Assembly: GCA_037893225.1 (NCBI GenBank)
Contig: JAZGUH010000378.1
Location: 923,001-987,000, forward strand
Reading direction: 5' to 3'
Source of the DNA: Hippasteria phrygiana
Taxonomy: Eukaryota; Echinodermata; Asteroidea; Valvatida; Goniasteridae
Length of the DNA stretch: 64,000 nucleotides
Below, one piece after another: positions 55,001-64,000 of this stretch. Positions within the stretch are counted from its first letter, which is position 1, and every line of letters starts with the position of its first letter. The position numbers were made by a program, and so were the translations under genes. The notes below the pieces were generated by a model. It was given only the letters and a program-made list of their open reading frames with translations. It was not told the DNA's origin and ran no database searches.

Positions 55001-58000
55001 ATGGCTTGTGTAATCCATTTGGAGCAACACTAGCTCTAAAGCGCCCACCTGTAAAAGCTCCTTACCTGTAATAGTCGTCTCAGTTCATCGGGGTCCACAC
55101 CCGACGATGTAGCATCAAAAGCCATAGCTGTACCAACTAACTGAACGTCGTCCATATCCTGCAGATCGTCTATCAATAACACCGCCAGTGCTGAGATTGA
55201 CCGATTGACGATGGCCGTCAGCTTCCCTCCTCTGGGACTCCTTCGCGGTGCCGACTCCAGCGTTGCCTGGGGCCTGCGCCGACTGTCAACAAATCTAGCA
55301 TTCTGTAGCGGGACAATTCTTGAGTTTTCGGCCACAGTGCTATGGTCATCATCCGAGCTGGATGCTATGCTGCCGCCGTCGATGACGTTTTTCCTCGTGT
55401 CCAGCATGGGACTCCGGTGGCCTGGCCGAGCGAAGCCGCTGGGTTGGGGGACTCCGAGGCTCGCCTGGCTGCCGTTCGAAGCCTCCTGAGTCAGGTCCTC
55501 GGCGCTGGAACTTCTCTTCTTCAGCGGGGGGAGTTTATTTGACTTCCCAGTGCTGTTACACTCCGAGGCACTGAAACGATTCTCTCTCAGACTCCGTGGG
55601 GGGTTCTGTTGTTCCCGCTGGCTCAGGAATGCACCAGGAGCCGTCTTCTTTAAGACGTCTATGTTCTCGTTCCACCGTTTGGGTTGGGAGGTGTTGACAC
55701 ATAAAGCTAGTTGAGCTAACTGATAGCAAACTACTCGTACAATCTGTGAGACAAATGGACAAAAATACTCAAATCTGCCCATATTTTATAAGATCATATG
55801 ATAATATAATACTGTAGCCGATCATATACATGTACACATTAACCCTCCTACTGTTATAACTATCATAACCTATCAAAAAACCCAAGCCCTTCCTCTCCAA
55901 CAGCTTGTGCGTTTCAACCTGAAACTCGATAGGTTTTGATAGGTAGGGTAGTTGGCTCCATTTTGGCATCGGGATAGGGAGGGTTAATATAAGTTTCACT
56001 AGTTGTTACCCAGAGGATGTACTGTGCATGCATGTAGTTAGGCCAACAAAAAATCTTGTTTTGCCCTTAAATGGGAAAAATCGGGAGAGAGGGTCGGTTG
56101 GTCGATTTTTAATTTTTTTTTACCATCCATGAAAACAACACTAAAAGTGAGATGGCGAAATGCAACATTGTACCATCGTTGCTGTATTTAATGACAATGA
56201 TTTTAATAACATTTGTTCATTTTGTGCGGGAAAAAAGTGAGATTTCAAAAATTCCTTCCCAAAAAAAAACAACGCGACCCGATTTTTGTGACTTTTAGGG
56301 TCGGTCATGGAGGGCAACACAACTATTTTTGTTGGCCTCATGAAGTGACTAACTATTATTCTGAGCTATGATTTATTGTCCAAACTTGCTCTTAGCTTGA
56401 GGACTAAAATACTCCAAATACCACAACAGCACCTGTTGGGTTTTTTCTCACCTTTGGTAGATATTTTAATTCCCGAGCTTCTAATCCATGCAGCATGAGT
56501 TTCTGCCTGAGTAAGAATTGGTCCAATGTGAATGGATATGCACAGGGATCACTGAAACAAATGGGAGAAAATCCAATCTTATTAATATTGAACACAACTG
56601 ACACAAGGCTTTTCGGTTTCCATGTTTGACAGGATTGTGAGTGATGGTTTTTAGTGTGAGACTCTGTGCTCCGCGGCAGTCAAGCTTCGCACAAGCCAGG
56701 GGATGATGGAGCAGTGATGTGAAGATGGCATTTGTGTCAGGGGATGATGTAAATTAGAAGAAGCTTTCTTTGCGTGAATTTTTTTCCACACAGGCTCTCG
56801 GAAAGTACTGAGCACACAGTGCTTTATACACTACGTCCAGAAAGGGCAAAAATGTCTCATTCCTGACGCAAATTCCAACTTCTCACTGATTACACGGTAA
56901 TCTGCAGCATCGGATTTGAATCGGCCAGCCGAACCCGGCAAGCTCGGTGGTCGAATGCTTATTAAAGACGTCTGCAGTAGTACGCAGAAAGTCGGGCGGT
57001 TTGAGTACCGCTCGACTAAGCCTGTGAATTTTTTCTCACAGGTTCTCAGGAAGCACTGAGCATACAGTGCTTCATACACTTCATCAGCAAAGGATGAAAA
57101 GAAACTCTTCTAACAGAGCGTTGATGTCGGGGAATCATGAGATAAACTAATGATGCTACATGTACTTACTGCAGAAGTGTAGCTAAAGTCAAACTGACCT
57201 ACATGCTCTTATGTGTGTATAGCCAAATCACATAGACAAGTTCATGAAATCTTGCACAGCATTTTTAGTCTCCGATTTTGTGCTTTCTGTGTCGATTATA
57301 CTTTATGCAATGGGAGACTTTTGAGATGCTGCATGGTGGCAGCAGACATACCGGTCCTTTTCCATTGTTCTCACCAGTCATGCGCATGCTCAGAACTACG
57401 TGCGCATGCTCAGAACTACGTGCGCATGCTCAGAACTACGTGCGCATGCTCAGAACTGCGTGTGCATGCTCACTTTAATAAATGTCGACCTCCAAACGCG
57501 GACGTCCTAATGTTCCCTCTTTTGTTTGTACTTCAACTTTTTCGGAAGACTCCCATACGTTTTGTACACAATCTCGGACGTATTCTGGGAACCACGGACG
57601 ATAGTGTTCCCTTTGTTATACATCCACGTTTTTTGGGAGAACAAACGCAGAACTACGCATGCATGCTCAGAACTACACGTGCGTGTACGTGCACTGTATA
57701 TATCTCCGAGGACAAGAGAAGAAAGGAAACACAAAGAAACCTTTCAGTCCTCGAACGTAGAGTCTTTTGTTGAAAACGGTCCTCGAACGTGAGGATACGT
57801 GCTTAGTCTATGCGGGTTGGTTATATTAAAGGAACAATAGGAAACACAAAGCATTGTCCCCGGACGTATTGGGGAAGTACGACTGTGTGCTCAGAACTAC
57901 GCGTGCATGCTCAGAACTACGCGTGCATGCTCAGAACTACGCGTGCATGCTCAGAACTACGCGTGCATGCTCAGAACTACGCGTGCATGCTCAGAACTAC

Positions 58001-61000
58001 GCGTGCATGCTCAGAACTACGCGTGCATGCTCAGAACTACGCGTGCATGCTCAGAACTACGCGTGCATGCTCAGAACTACGCGTGCATGCTCAGAACTAC
58101 GCGTGCATGCTCAGAACTACGCGTGCATGCTCAGAACTACGCGTGCATGCTCAGAACTATGCGTGCATGCTCAGAACTATGCGTGCATGCTCAGAACTAC
58201 CAAAAAAGGACTGGTATGTCTGCTGCTACCAGCGGCTAAAAAATCTCCCATTGGACACCGTTTCACAAGCTGCCCCTTTTTCATTGTTCTCACCAGTTGT
58301 GCGGGTGCTCAGGAGTATGCGTACTCCTGAGCATGTGCTCAGGAGTACGCGCATGTGCTCAGGAGTATGCGCATGCTCAGGAGTATGCGCACATACTCAG
58401 GAGTACGCGCACATGTTCAGGAGTACGCGCACATGCTCAGGAGTACTCGCACACGCTCAAAATTTGCAAAAGTACTGGTATGTCCCTAGACTTGATTTCA
58501 AGTCCGAGATCGCGGTTATTTTTTTGTCTGCATCAGCCACGCTAAACGTCATTACCACTCGCGATCGGGCACGCGATCTCGGACTTGACCCTTTCGTGAT
58601 ATGAAATATTCATGTATTCATAACTAAATTTACATAATGAAACGGAGGCCCATAGAGATGGCCAACCAGAAGGACACAACAACCGTGTAGGCCGCGTCCA
58701 TTACCAATAGGTTACAATACAGTGTTCTGTTACACTGTTCAGTCTCAATTTCGTATGATACTTGGCACAATGGCACGTAATGGTATTTAAAACCTATAGC
58801 TAAATCATATTAGATCTTATATCAGTAGAAAAAAATACCAAATTAAATACGTGATTGTTAGTTTTTGTTAGACGAAAAACGCGTATACCTACCTATAGAC
58901 TAATCCGACGAAAAAAATAAAAAATTAGAAGCCATCTTTAGGTACCCAATCAACCGGTACCATACACGCGCGCTCGTTATACGCGTGCACACATTGTGCC
59001 TTTGACCAATAGGTGAAAAGTAAACATGCTCCAAAATAAACACGCGCCTTATATTTATGTACTAAGCACGCCTATGAAGCGCGCGCGAGCGCTGTACCGC
59101 CCGATTGGGTGGCTTCTAATGGTTCGTCGGATTAGTGGAATCGTCCAGTAATTCTCCTGATTTGAATATTCATGTTATAGAAGGCTTTTGGTGATTCCGA
59201 CCAATCAGCTTGTTCCGTCCACTTTTGGACTAATTCGCCATAGGGTGTGTACAAACCGTGAACGACATTCCCAAGTCTGTGATCATGATCCAAGGTTAAC
59301 TCACAAAAGGACGCAAGAGGGCTCTATTTCCGGCACTATTCTGTGATTGTATTGGCTATCAGGCCGACAAAAAACCACGATCACAGACTTGGAACCAAGT
59401 CTAGTATGTCCCCTGCTACCAGCATCTGAAAATTCTCCCACCTGATATTGTTTCACAAGCCGCACTTACACAATTCTACCATTGAAGATACAAGGTCAAT
59501 TTACAAGAAGTGGAAGCACAAGGGGTAAACTAGTTCTTCAAACGGGAGAGGGGGCACTTCAGAGGGAAGCAGCATGAAATAGAATATACACATACAGGGA
59601 GAAGGTCGGTTGGTAAGAAAGAGGAGAGGAAGAAGGGGTGGGGACAGGAAGTGGAGGTGGGGGTTTAGGGAGGCCTTACCAGGATGAAAAGATGACTCTG
59701 AATGGGATGAGGAACTTGGCAAACTGCTGGCAACATTCTATCTGCCCTGGAGTCTGGATAGAACCTTGCCTGCAAAACAAACAAATATTTTATTAAAATT
59801 AACAGACAAAGGATAAAGTTACAATGCAACAAATATTCCTTTTATGCAAGTTCGTTGAACAAGGGACCGCAATGGAAATAAGTTTTTTTTTTTACTTTTT
59901 TGCGTTATCCCTGCTTTTTCCACAGTATGGGGGACTCTGTTTAACTTTTTATTTATAGTTTTAGATAATTAACTAATTTATATTATTTCTATATGTGGAA
60001 ATTGCGAATAAATCAAATCAAAAATCAAAAAGCTACTCAAGGTATGAAGTTACAAAAAAGAATCAGAGGTTCAAGAGGTAGGAATTAATATTCTTCTTGA
60101 GGCAGGAAAGATTTAAGATGAAGGGAAACATGCACCGAACATAGCTTTTTGTTCTAGAATTTTCGCACACTTGTTTATTTCCATTTTCGGGGTTGGGTTT
60201 GGCATATACATGCACCTCCAGGTTTTTCTTGTGCCCATGCAATATATCCGTTATCCTTTTCTGTAGGAATAAACACTAATGGAACACTAACATTAATTAT
60301 AATGCGGGGTCGATTAAACTGTTTCAAGTTCCCTGTCCCAAGTATAAAAGAAGCATAGATATATCGATTTCCCAAGTTTATATGTATGGCTGTGACTGCT
60401 TCTCTCGTGAGATATGTGTCCATTTCTTCAGATCAGATGACCAAACAATTGCGAAGTTAAAGCGCCCTCTACTGACATACATGTGCTCAACGATTCACCA
60501 TAGCGTTACATAAAGGACTGTCTCTTTCTTCTTGTATAACTTTGTTGTTATGGATCATCGTTGGACTTCATGTCCACAATATGTAAATGAGTGAATACAA
60601 AATGTTAGGAGCCTTTGCGTATTATTCCTGTACTTTTGTTTACTGCCAGGCAGCGGGCTGCATGGCTAATATAGGTTTTGTCTCAGATTGACATGGAAAA
60701 TAGTATGGTGAATCGATGGCAACTGTACGCGAACACTCCACGTTATGAAAGTTGTGTCTGTTTTGGTGCAGATCGCATGTAAACAAAATGAAATCGTTAC
60801 TCTAATGAACTGTTTAGCTGAGAGGCTTTTAAAAAGAACTTCTTGAATTGAAGACGTGATTGACTGAAACGGCATCTATTTATACGGCCTTGTTTCTGGC
60901 TTTAAACAATTAATAGTATATATAAACAGCCACATAGTAAGACTATGAGTGACGGAAACTGGTTATCCCCAATCTATACGACAACAAAGTGTGAAACATG

Positions 61001-64000
61001 ACAAAGTCAAGGCCCCTATTGGCGGTGAAAAAAGTTTCTGATTTGGGGATATGAAAACGTCCAGCCCCCCCCCCCTCCTCCCCCGCTCTGGTGTGGCGAG
61101 TTCCGTTTGACACACGCAAGTGAAAATCAACAAGACATTATTGTGTGAATATTTGTTTGGGCGAAAGTTGACTTTTCTCTATAAATTACCTTCCCCAAGA
61201 GCATTTTCTTAACACTCTGACATCCCAATTTATATTAATATTCACATTGAACTCCTTGGGCCTGGGGAGCAGCCACCCTACATGTACCTCCTCACAAGGG
61301 ACGGATTAAGTGCAACAATGATCTGTATTCGGGTTGCAACTGATTATAGTATAGTGTGACGTAATTTTTCAAATGCGAAACACCTTTTCATTAAAAACGA
61401 CAAACCCACTCAGCATCGTGATTGTTGTGTGCGAATGGCAAGAAGGAGACAATGATTGTTCATTGGTAGAAGAATGAAGGGAGGGATTCGTTAAGTATCC
61501 CATAAATACCAACATTTACATTATAGAAAAAGTTGCCAAAAAATCTCATACAATCTTGGACAAAACTCTTGGGACACCTCAACAGTAGACCACAACCCCC
61601 CTTCCCCCGGTCAGTGTTGATGTCCGTTGTTCTGCGCACGAGTTTCCTCAATCGTCGACTTTTAACCACACTGAACCAACAATGATTGGGGGTGGGGGGG
61701 GGGGGGGGGGGTGTCCCGACGAGTTTTGTCCAGGATTGTAGGTACAGCTAGAGTATATTGGTGGGATCAGGCGGAAAGCCGAGTTTCACTCCAAACAGCC
61801 TAACTGAAGGAACCAAGCTGGACAAGCTGGTGGAACATTTACCATGACTAAGAGTAGCAACAGATCTCCAGCGAGAGAGTGATTGTAAGGATGAGCCCCA
61901 ACTCTTCTCCAACCAAATTAACAAAATAGGACTTTTGGAGGATAAATCAGGATAAATGTAGGACTTTCAGGAGTAGTTTTCGTTGATACTAACCCATGTC
62001 CACAGCATCACAAGCCTCATTTGGCATGTTCTGTAACTCACAACACTTGTGCTCCATCCTCAACTATAGGCTCTTGGAAGTAAAGTTACAGTACTCCTGC
62101 ACACAAGCCAAATGATTTTTACATGACAGTGTGTAACACTGTTATGAAAAAAAAATATTCTATGAGATTTCATTTTTCAGAGTTGTCGGACAAAAAAAGT
62201 AGGAAAAAGTAGAACAAAATATGAATTTCAAGAAAAAAAGTAGGTAAAGTAGGAATATTTGAAAGCGATACTAAAATTACTCCTACACACAGTCAGTTCA
62301 ACCAACCAACAGACAGTGAGTGTTGCAGATATGACTGACCTCTTCTCTCGCACAAATTGTATTGCATTGTCCCCCTCCATTCTCTGCTCATAGATGAGAT
62401 AACATGCTATCAGAACCCCTGTCCGCCCCAGACCAGCATGGCAATGGACAGCAACCTGCGATATCAAATGAAAAACTTCATTATCCACGAGATGACCTTA
62501 AGAATTAGGCAAAGTGAGAAGATGGAATTTGCGTCGGGGATGATGTAAATTAGAAGAGAGAGATTTTCCCTTTGCCGACATAGTGCATTAACCCTAACCC
62601 TGCCAGACGCAGCACAGTGCACACAAACAAAGACACTGAAAATTTGGGAGACCACCAACACAGGCCAAGATAGCTCAGTTGGTGGAGTGCCGGTACGGTA
62701 TTCCGGAGGTTGCAGGTTCACATCCCACTCCTGCCAATTTTCTTTGTTCACTTTGTAAATTTGCTTTAAGGTAGCATACAACATTTGCTTTTGCTGTAAT
62801 TTTCAGAAATGAATGGATTTGGAGGTTGGTATTTTATAGCAAATACTGTAACAGTGACCTGTTTAAAGATTTGTGTGCATAGATGCTGGGAAAACAGAGA
62901 AAACAGAGAAAACAGAGGGAAAAAAATACTGTTTTTGTAGTCTGGTTCCCTGACCCAACTTCAGACAAAACGGATCAATTTAAAGACAGCAGGGAATTAT
63001 CAGGTCGGCCAACAATCACTGGAAATTGATATAAAAATTCAATTTTTCTTGAAAATGACAGCACACCAGGTGCCATGATTTCGCAGGATGCTTGAGATTT
63101 ATTTACTTACAGTCAAGTAAGGTATTTCATAATAATTCATTAGCTTGGTTTTTTGTATGTTTACCTTTAACCCTCGGAGCAACCACGGCACTGCAGCGGA
63201 AGTAGTTTTTTCGTAATTTTTTAATTACTAAAACATCTTTGGGCCAATATTGCTAAAAAAAAAATTGAACTCGAGTCGAAAGCCACAGTTTGAGACTGTG
63301 CAATCAAATTTAACACAGAGGTCACACACCGGACATGCCAGCCCTGAGAAAGTAATTAAGCCCTCTGGCATGTGTTTGGCTAAGCCCCATTCAAGCGTGT
63401 CAGGCGCGGATCTTTGGTTTGGTTTTTGGGGTTTTTGCTTTTGCTTGTAGGGGCCTACGCCTTGCAAATACGGGTCTTATTTTGCCTATGGGTGAGAACA
63501 AAACAGAGGTTAAATGGCGCAACCAACGGTGAGAAAGTGTATCATTTTTTTCCCGGCGGAACATTTTGGGAGTAACTTTTCTGGGCAAATTTCAGAAACC
63601 CCCTGCAAAAATTCCTGGATCCGCCCCTGCGTGTGTTATATAATGCCTTTGTGGTCGGATATACACAAAGAGTTCACCCTGGGCAGACCCAGAGCAATCA
63701 ATCATTCTGTCATTGCCCACGTTTCTGAATAGCAATAGGATGGTGTCTGACCCAGAAATAGCATCAGGGTACTCCTGGCTGGCCTTACCCGTAATACAAT
63801 AATACTTCCGCTGCAGTGCCTTTGTGTCATCGTGTATATTTTTTTTTAAAGTTGCTTCCGGGGTTAAGCAATTTGTTCACGAGGCAGCTCCATAAAATTG
63901 GGCCCTAGTGTCAGGAATGAGAACTTGCAAATGACAAGAGACTGGATTTACCTTGCCTTGCGTGAGTGCAAATGACATAACTTTCACCATGTCTAGAATG
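48418..64000 (-). CDS. PTPDC1: Protein tyrosine phosphatase domain-containing protein 1, 3' part of gene
   Basis: Visible exons in transcript order: 63952-64000 (cut by the window edge), 62340-62455, 59680-59769, 56452-56551, 55066-55743, 53653-53682, 52788-52889, 51397-51486, 48418-49038. All junctions are GT-AG and the frame is continuous for about 625 codons to TGA at 48418-48420. The phosphatase loop HCHAGLGRTG (CX5R) is intact. After it come the PGQIECCQQFAKFLIPFRVI and FLLRQKLMLHGLEARELKYL helices known from PTPDC1, a long polar linker exon, and a helical C-terminal part with WEIVSTEEDPFVLSMLMWSW. Human PTPDC1 is linked to cilia formation or length; the same role here is inference. The first part of the phosphatase domain is outside the window. 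Confidence 0.93.
49563..49745 (-). mobile_element. LINE 3' end fragment, inverted
   Basis: On the minus strand it reads [19 protein letters not shown] followed by a stop and the CTCGAGTGGCTTTTAGCCTT tail. It is the same family as 9840-10095. Confidence 0.6.
49821..51168. mobile_element. TA-flanked DNA transposon derivative with CCGTAATTTCCGGAATATAG ends
   Basis: TA is at 49819-49820 and 51169-51170. The first 26 terminal bases are perfectly inverted at the other end, followed by GGCTTATAC motifs. The interior has a direct duplication: GAGGGCGCTGTCCA...GTACGTCGCTGGTATTACGC occurs at about 50113-50175 and 50702-50763, and the ATACCAGTGGGATT block at about 50301 and 50790. A long C tract (50551-50576) lies between. 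No transposase is recognised and the superfamily is unknown to me. Confidence 0.8.
51397..51486 (-). CDS. PTPDC1: PTPDC1 exon, 30 codons
   Basis: It encodes KPILSKTDIESLEAQFDEED, matching the EPVITKEDVDML region of the human protein. Phase 0 at both ends. Confidence 0.85.
51973..52166 (-). mobile_element. tRNA-derived repeat, family 1, minus-strand member of an inverted pair
   Basis: The core includes GGCAGGAGCGGGATTCAAAC and CCGTACCGGCGCTCTACCAA. It runs directly into the plus-strand copy at 52167. Confidence 0.75.
52167..52476 (+). mobile_element. tRNA-derived repeat, family 1, plus-strand member of an inverted pair
   Basis: Body, spacer and core occur in the order TTCTTTGTTCACTTTGAAAA, TGATCCCTGGCTATACGGCA, GGCAAGATAGCTCAGTTGGT. 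Together with the preceding copy it forms inverted arms of about 190 bases in a PTPDC1 intron. Confidence 0.75.
52788..52889 (-). CDS. PTPDC1: PTPDC1 exon, 34 codons
   Basis: It encodes STSAWEIVSTEEDPFVLSML and MWSWLEHLK, the best conserved C-terminal block (human WERICGERDPFILCSLMWSW). Phase 0 at both ends, donor GTCAGT. Confidence 0.92.
52957..53133. mobile_element. Pogo-like MITE (CAGTAGAACG / AGTTCTACTG ends)
   Basis: The ends CAGTAGAACGCCACTATAAT and the inverse of TTATAGCGAAGTTCTACTG are inverted repeats. TA follows at 53134-53135. It is related to 44955-45115. Confidence 0.7.
53180..53347. mobile_element. TTAA-flanked piggyBac-like MITE, family C
   Basis: TTAA is at 53176-53179 and 53348-53351. 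It matches 5990-6201 with a deletion. The right TTAA is immediately followed by another CCCCTTGATCCCGG start, so a second, degraded element is adjoined (to about 53520). Confidence 0.75.
53653..53682 (-). CDS. PTPDC1: PTPDC1 30-nt microexon
   Basis: It encodes SLQLRVDSLQ between acceptor TGTTTACAG and donor GTAAGT, phase 0 at both ends. It aligns with the short helix before the conserved WE block. Being 30 nt and in frame, it could be skipped without a shift. Confidence 0.8.
53770..54110 (+). mobile_element. tRNA-derived repeat, family 1, degraded tandem copies
   Basis: One core with a deletion (GGGCAAGTTCTGTTGGTAGA, then GGTTCAAATCC) is followed by body and spacer and by a second core reduced to GGTATTCCGGAGGTCGCAG. 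Confidence 0.65.
55066..55743 (-). CDS. PTPDC1: PTPDC1 long linker exon, 226 codons
   Basis: It starts with the helix IVRVVCYQLAQLALC, then a long Ser/Pro/Arg-rich and probably disordered stretch. It ends with a short helix rich in Ala and Leu (ISALAVLLIDDLQ). The linker is also poorly conserved in vertebrates. Phase 0 at both ends. Confidence 0.85.
56452..56551 (-). CDS. PTPDC1: PTPDC1 exon after the phosphatase core
   Basis: It encodes DPCAYPFTLDQFLLRQKLML and HGLEARELKYLPK. The family has LPQYLIRQRHLLHGYEARLL at this place. Acceptor TTTGTTTCAG, donor GTGAGA. Confidence 0.92.
56745..57115 (+). mobile_element. tRNA-derived repeat, family 2, with body on both sides of the core
   Basis: The body (CACAGGCTCTCGGAAAGTAC, at about 56789) precedes the core (AAGCTCGGTGGTCGAATGCT, at about 56939). 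It is repeated after the core (CACAGGTTCTCAGGAAGCAC, at about 57037). The order matches the layout of family 1 at 10555-10945. Confidence 0.7.
57380..57475 (+). repeat. 20-bp minisatellite, short array
   Basis: Four to five units of GTGCGCATGCTCAGAACTAC. It follows CATTGTTCTCACCAGT, the same lead-in that precedes the array at 58300. Confidence 0.9.
57885..58200 (+). repeat. 20-bp minisatellite, about 15 perfect units
   Basis: The unit GCGTGCATGCTCAGAACTAC repeats with only two base changes near the right end. It holds the palindrome TGCATGC. Long frames on the plus strand result from the 20-base period. It lies in the PTPDC1 intron between 56552 and 59679. Confidence 0.97.
58300..58460 (+). 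repeat. Related minisatellite with GCTCAGGAGTAYGCGCACAT units
   Basis: The units share ATGCTCAG with the neighbouring arrays but have GGAGTA in place of AACTAC. Spacing varies from 16 to 22 bases. Confidence 0.85.
58497..58592. repeat. Hairpin with CAAGTCCGAGATCGCG arms
   Basis: CAAGTCCGAGATCGCG near 58499 is perfectly inverted near 58572-58588. Its relatives elsewhere suggest a small MITE end pair. Confidence 0.65.
58900..59135. mobile_element. MITE with CTAATCCGACGAA ends
   Basis: The left end CTAATCCGACGAA, then TTAGAAGCCATC and ACCCAATC, is matched inverted at the right (GATTGGGTGGCTTCTAATGG, CGTCGGATTAG). The element is 236 bases long. Target duplication unclear. Confidence 0.7.
59680..59769 (-). 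CDS. PTPDC1: PTPDC1 exon, end of phosphatase domain
   Basis: It encodes GSIQTPGQIECCQQFAKFLI, matching the SIQTRGQLLCVREFTQFL block of the human protein. Phases 2 and 2. Confidence 0.92.
59860..60150 (-). mobile_element. LINE 3' tails
   Basis: The right part (60026-60145, minus strand) matches the LINE tail at 49563-49745. The left part ends in AATAAATCAAATCAAAAATC on the plus strand, a typical LINE simple-repeat tail. Confidence 0.5.
60151..62137. other. PTPDC1 intron sequence, no gene recognised
   Basis: Apart from C- or G-rich runs at 61065-61085 and 61685-61712 I see no exon, RNA gene or bounded element here. Confidence 0.5.
62340..62455 (-). CDS. PTPDC1: PTPDC1 exon with the catalytic loop
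   Basis: It encodes VAVHCHAGLGRTGVLIACYL. The Cys and Arg of the CX5R loop are present, so the enzyme should be active. Acceptor TGATATCGCAG, donor GTCAGT. Confidence 0.97.
62620..62765 (+). mobile_element. tRNA-derived repeat, family 1
   Basis: The core has CAAGATAGCTCAGTTGGTGG and GGTTCACATCCC (one B-box change). It ends at the TTAA border of the next element. Confidence 0.7.
62770..63166. mobile_element. TTAA-flanked MITE, family B copy 2
   Basis: TTAA is at 62766-62769 and 63167-63170. The ends are GGTAGCATACAACATTTGC and the inverse of GTATGTTTACC. It matches 17895-18324 over most of its length. Confidence 0.75.
63952..64000 (-). CDS. PTPDC1: PTPDC1 exon cut by the window edge
   Basis: The visible 49 bases encode ILDMVKVMSFALTQGK before donor GTAAAT. 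This matches the segment just before the catalytic exon in human PTPDC1 (ILDMVKVMTFALQEGK). Confidence 0.92.

Noticed and set aside
57810..58604. Frames of 110-264 codons with Cys/Thr/Arg repeats, and possible CRISPR-like regularity
   Set aside because: The 20-bp units are contiguous with no spacers, so this is a minisatellite. The frames are period artefacts.

Overview
This window is nuclear DNA from an animal. It has GT-AG introns, protein-coding exons scattered over tens of kilobases, and very many short DNA-transposon and tRNA-derived repeats. The repeat mix and the two host genes suggest a marine invertebrate, probably a deuterostome such as an echinoderm, hemichordate or lancelet. That placement is inference and I cannot name the species.

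Two host genes lie tail to tail. The plus-strand gene (2938-41802) is acylaminoacyl-peptidase (APEH, peptidase family S9C). I could place 21 coding exon positions that splice in one open frame to a 722-residue protein; the human enzyme has 732 residues. Catalytic Ser578 (GGSHGG), Asp667 and His699 are visible. Exon 8 exists as two tandem 122-bp copies (8a, 8b). Using both copies, or neither, creates a stop codon at once, so the gene appears built for mutually exclusive splicing of one beta-propeller segment. I consider this the most interesting signal in the window.

The minus-strand gene (48418 to beyond 64000) is PTPDC1, a protein tyrosine phosphatase linked to cilia. Nine exons are visible, including the HCHAGLGRTG active-site loop and the complete C-terminus. 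The N-terminal exons lie past the right edge.

The rest is accessory DNA in introns and the 6.6-kb intergenic gap. It includes: an almost complete hAT transposon (32177-35092) whose transposase is broken by one stop codon; a five-copy hAT MITE family with target-site duplications and copy-specific internal tandem repeats; many TTAA-flanked MITEs, some with piggyBac-like ends; several TA-flanked mariner or pogo-like MITEs; two composite repeats carrying a Crypton-type recombinase exon; a 5'-truncated Penelope-like insertion with a 13-bp target duplication; LINE 3' ends and a reverse transcriptase fragment; at least two tRNA-derived repeat families; and minisatellites with 16, 20, 43 and about 46-bp periods. 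The 16-bp minisatellite is present in two opposite orientations inside one APEH intron.

APEH and PTPDC1 have no known functional link. No bacterial, viral or CRISPR features are supported.
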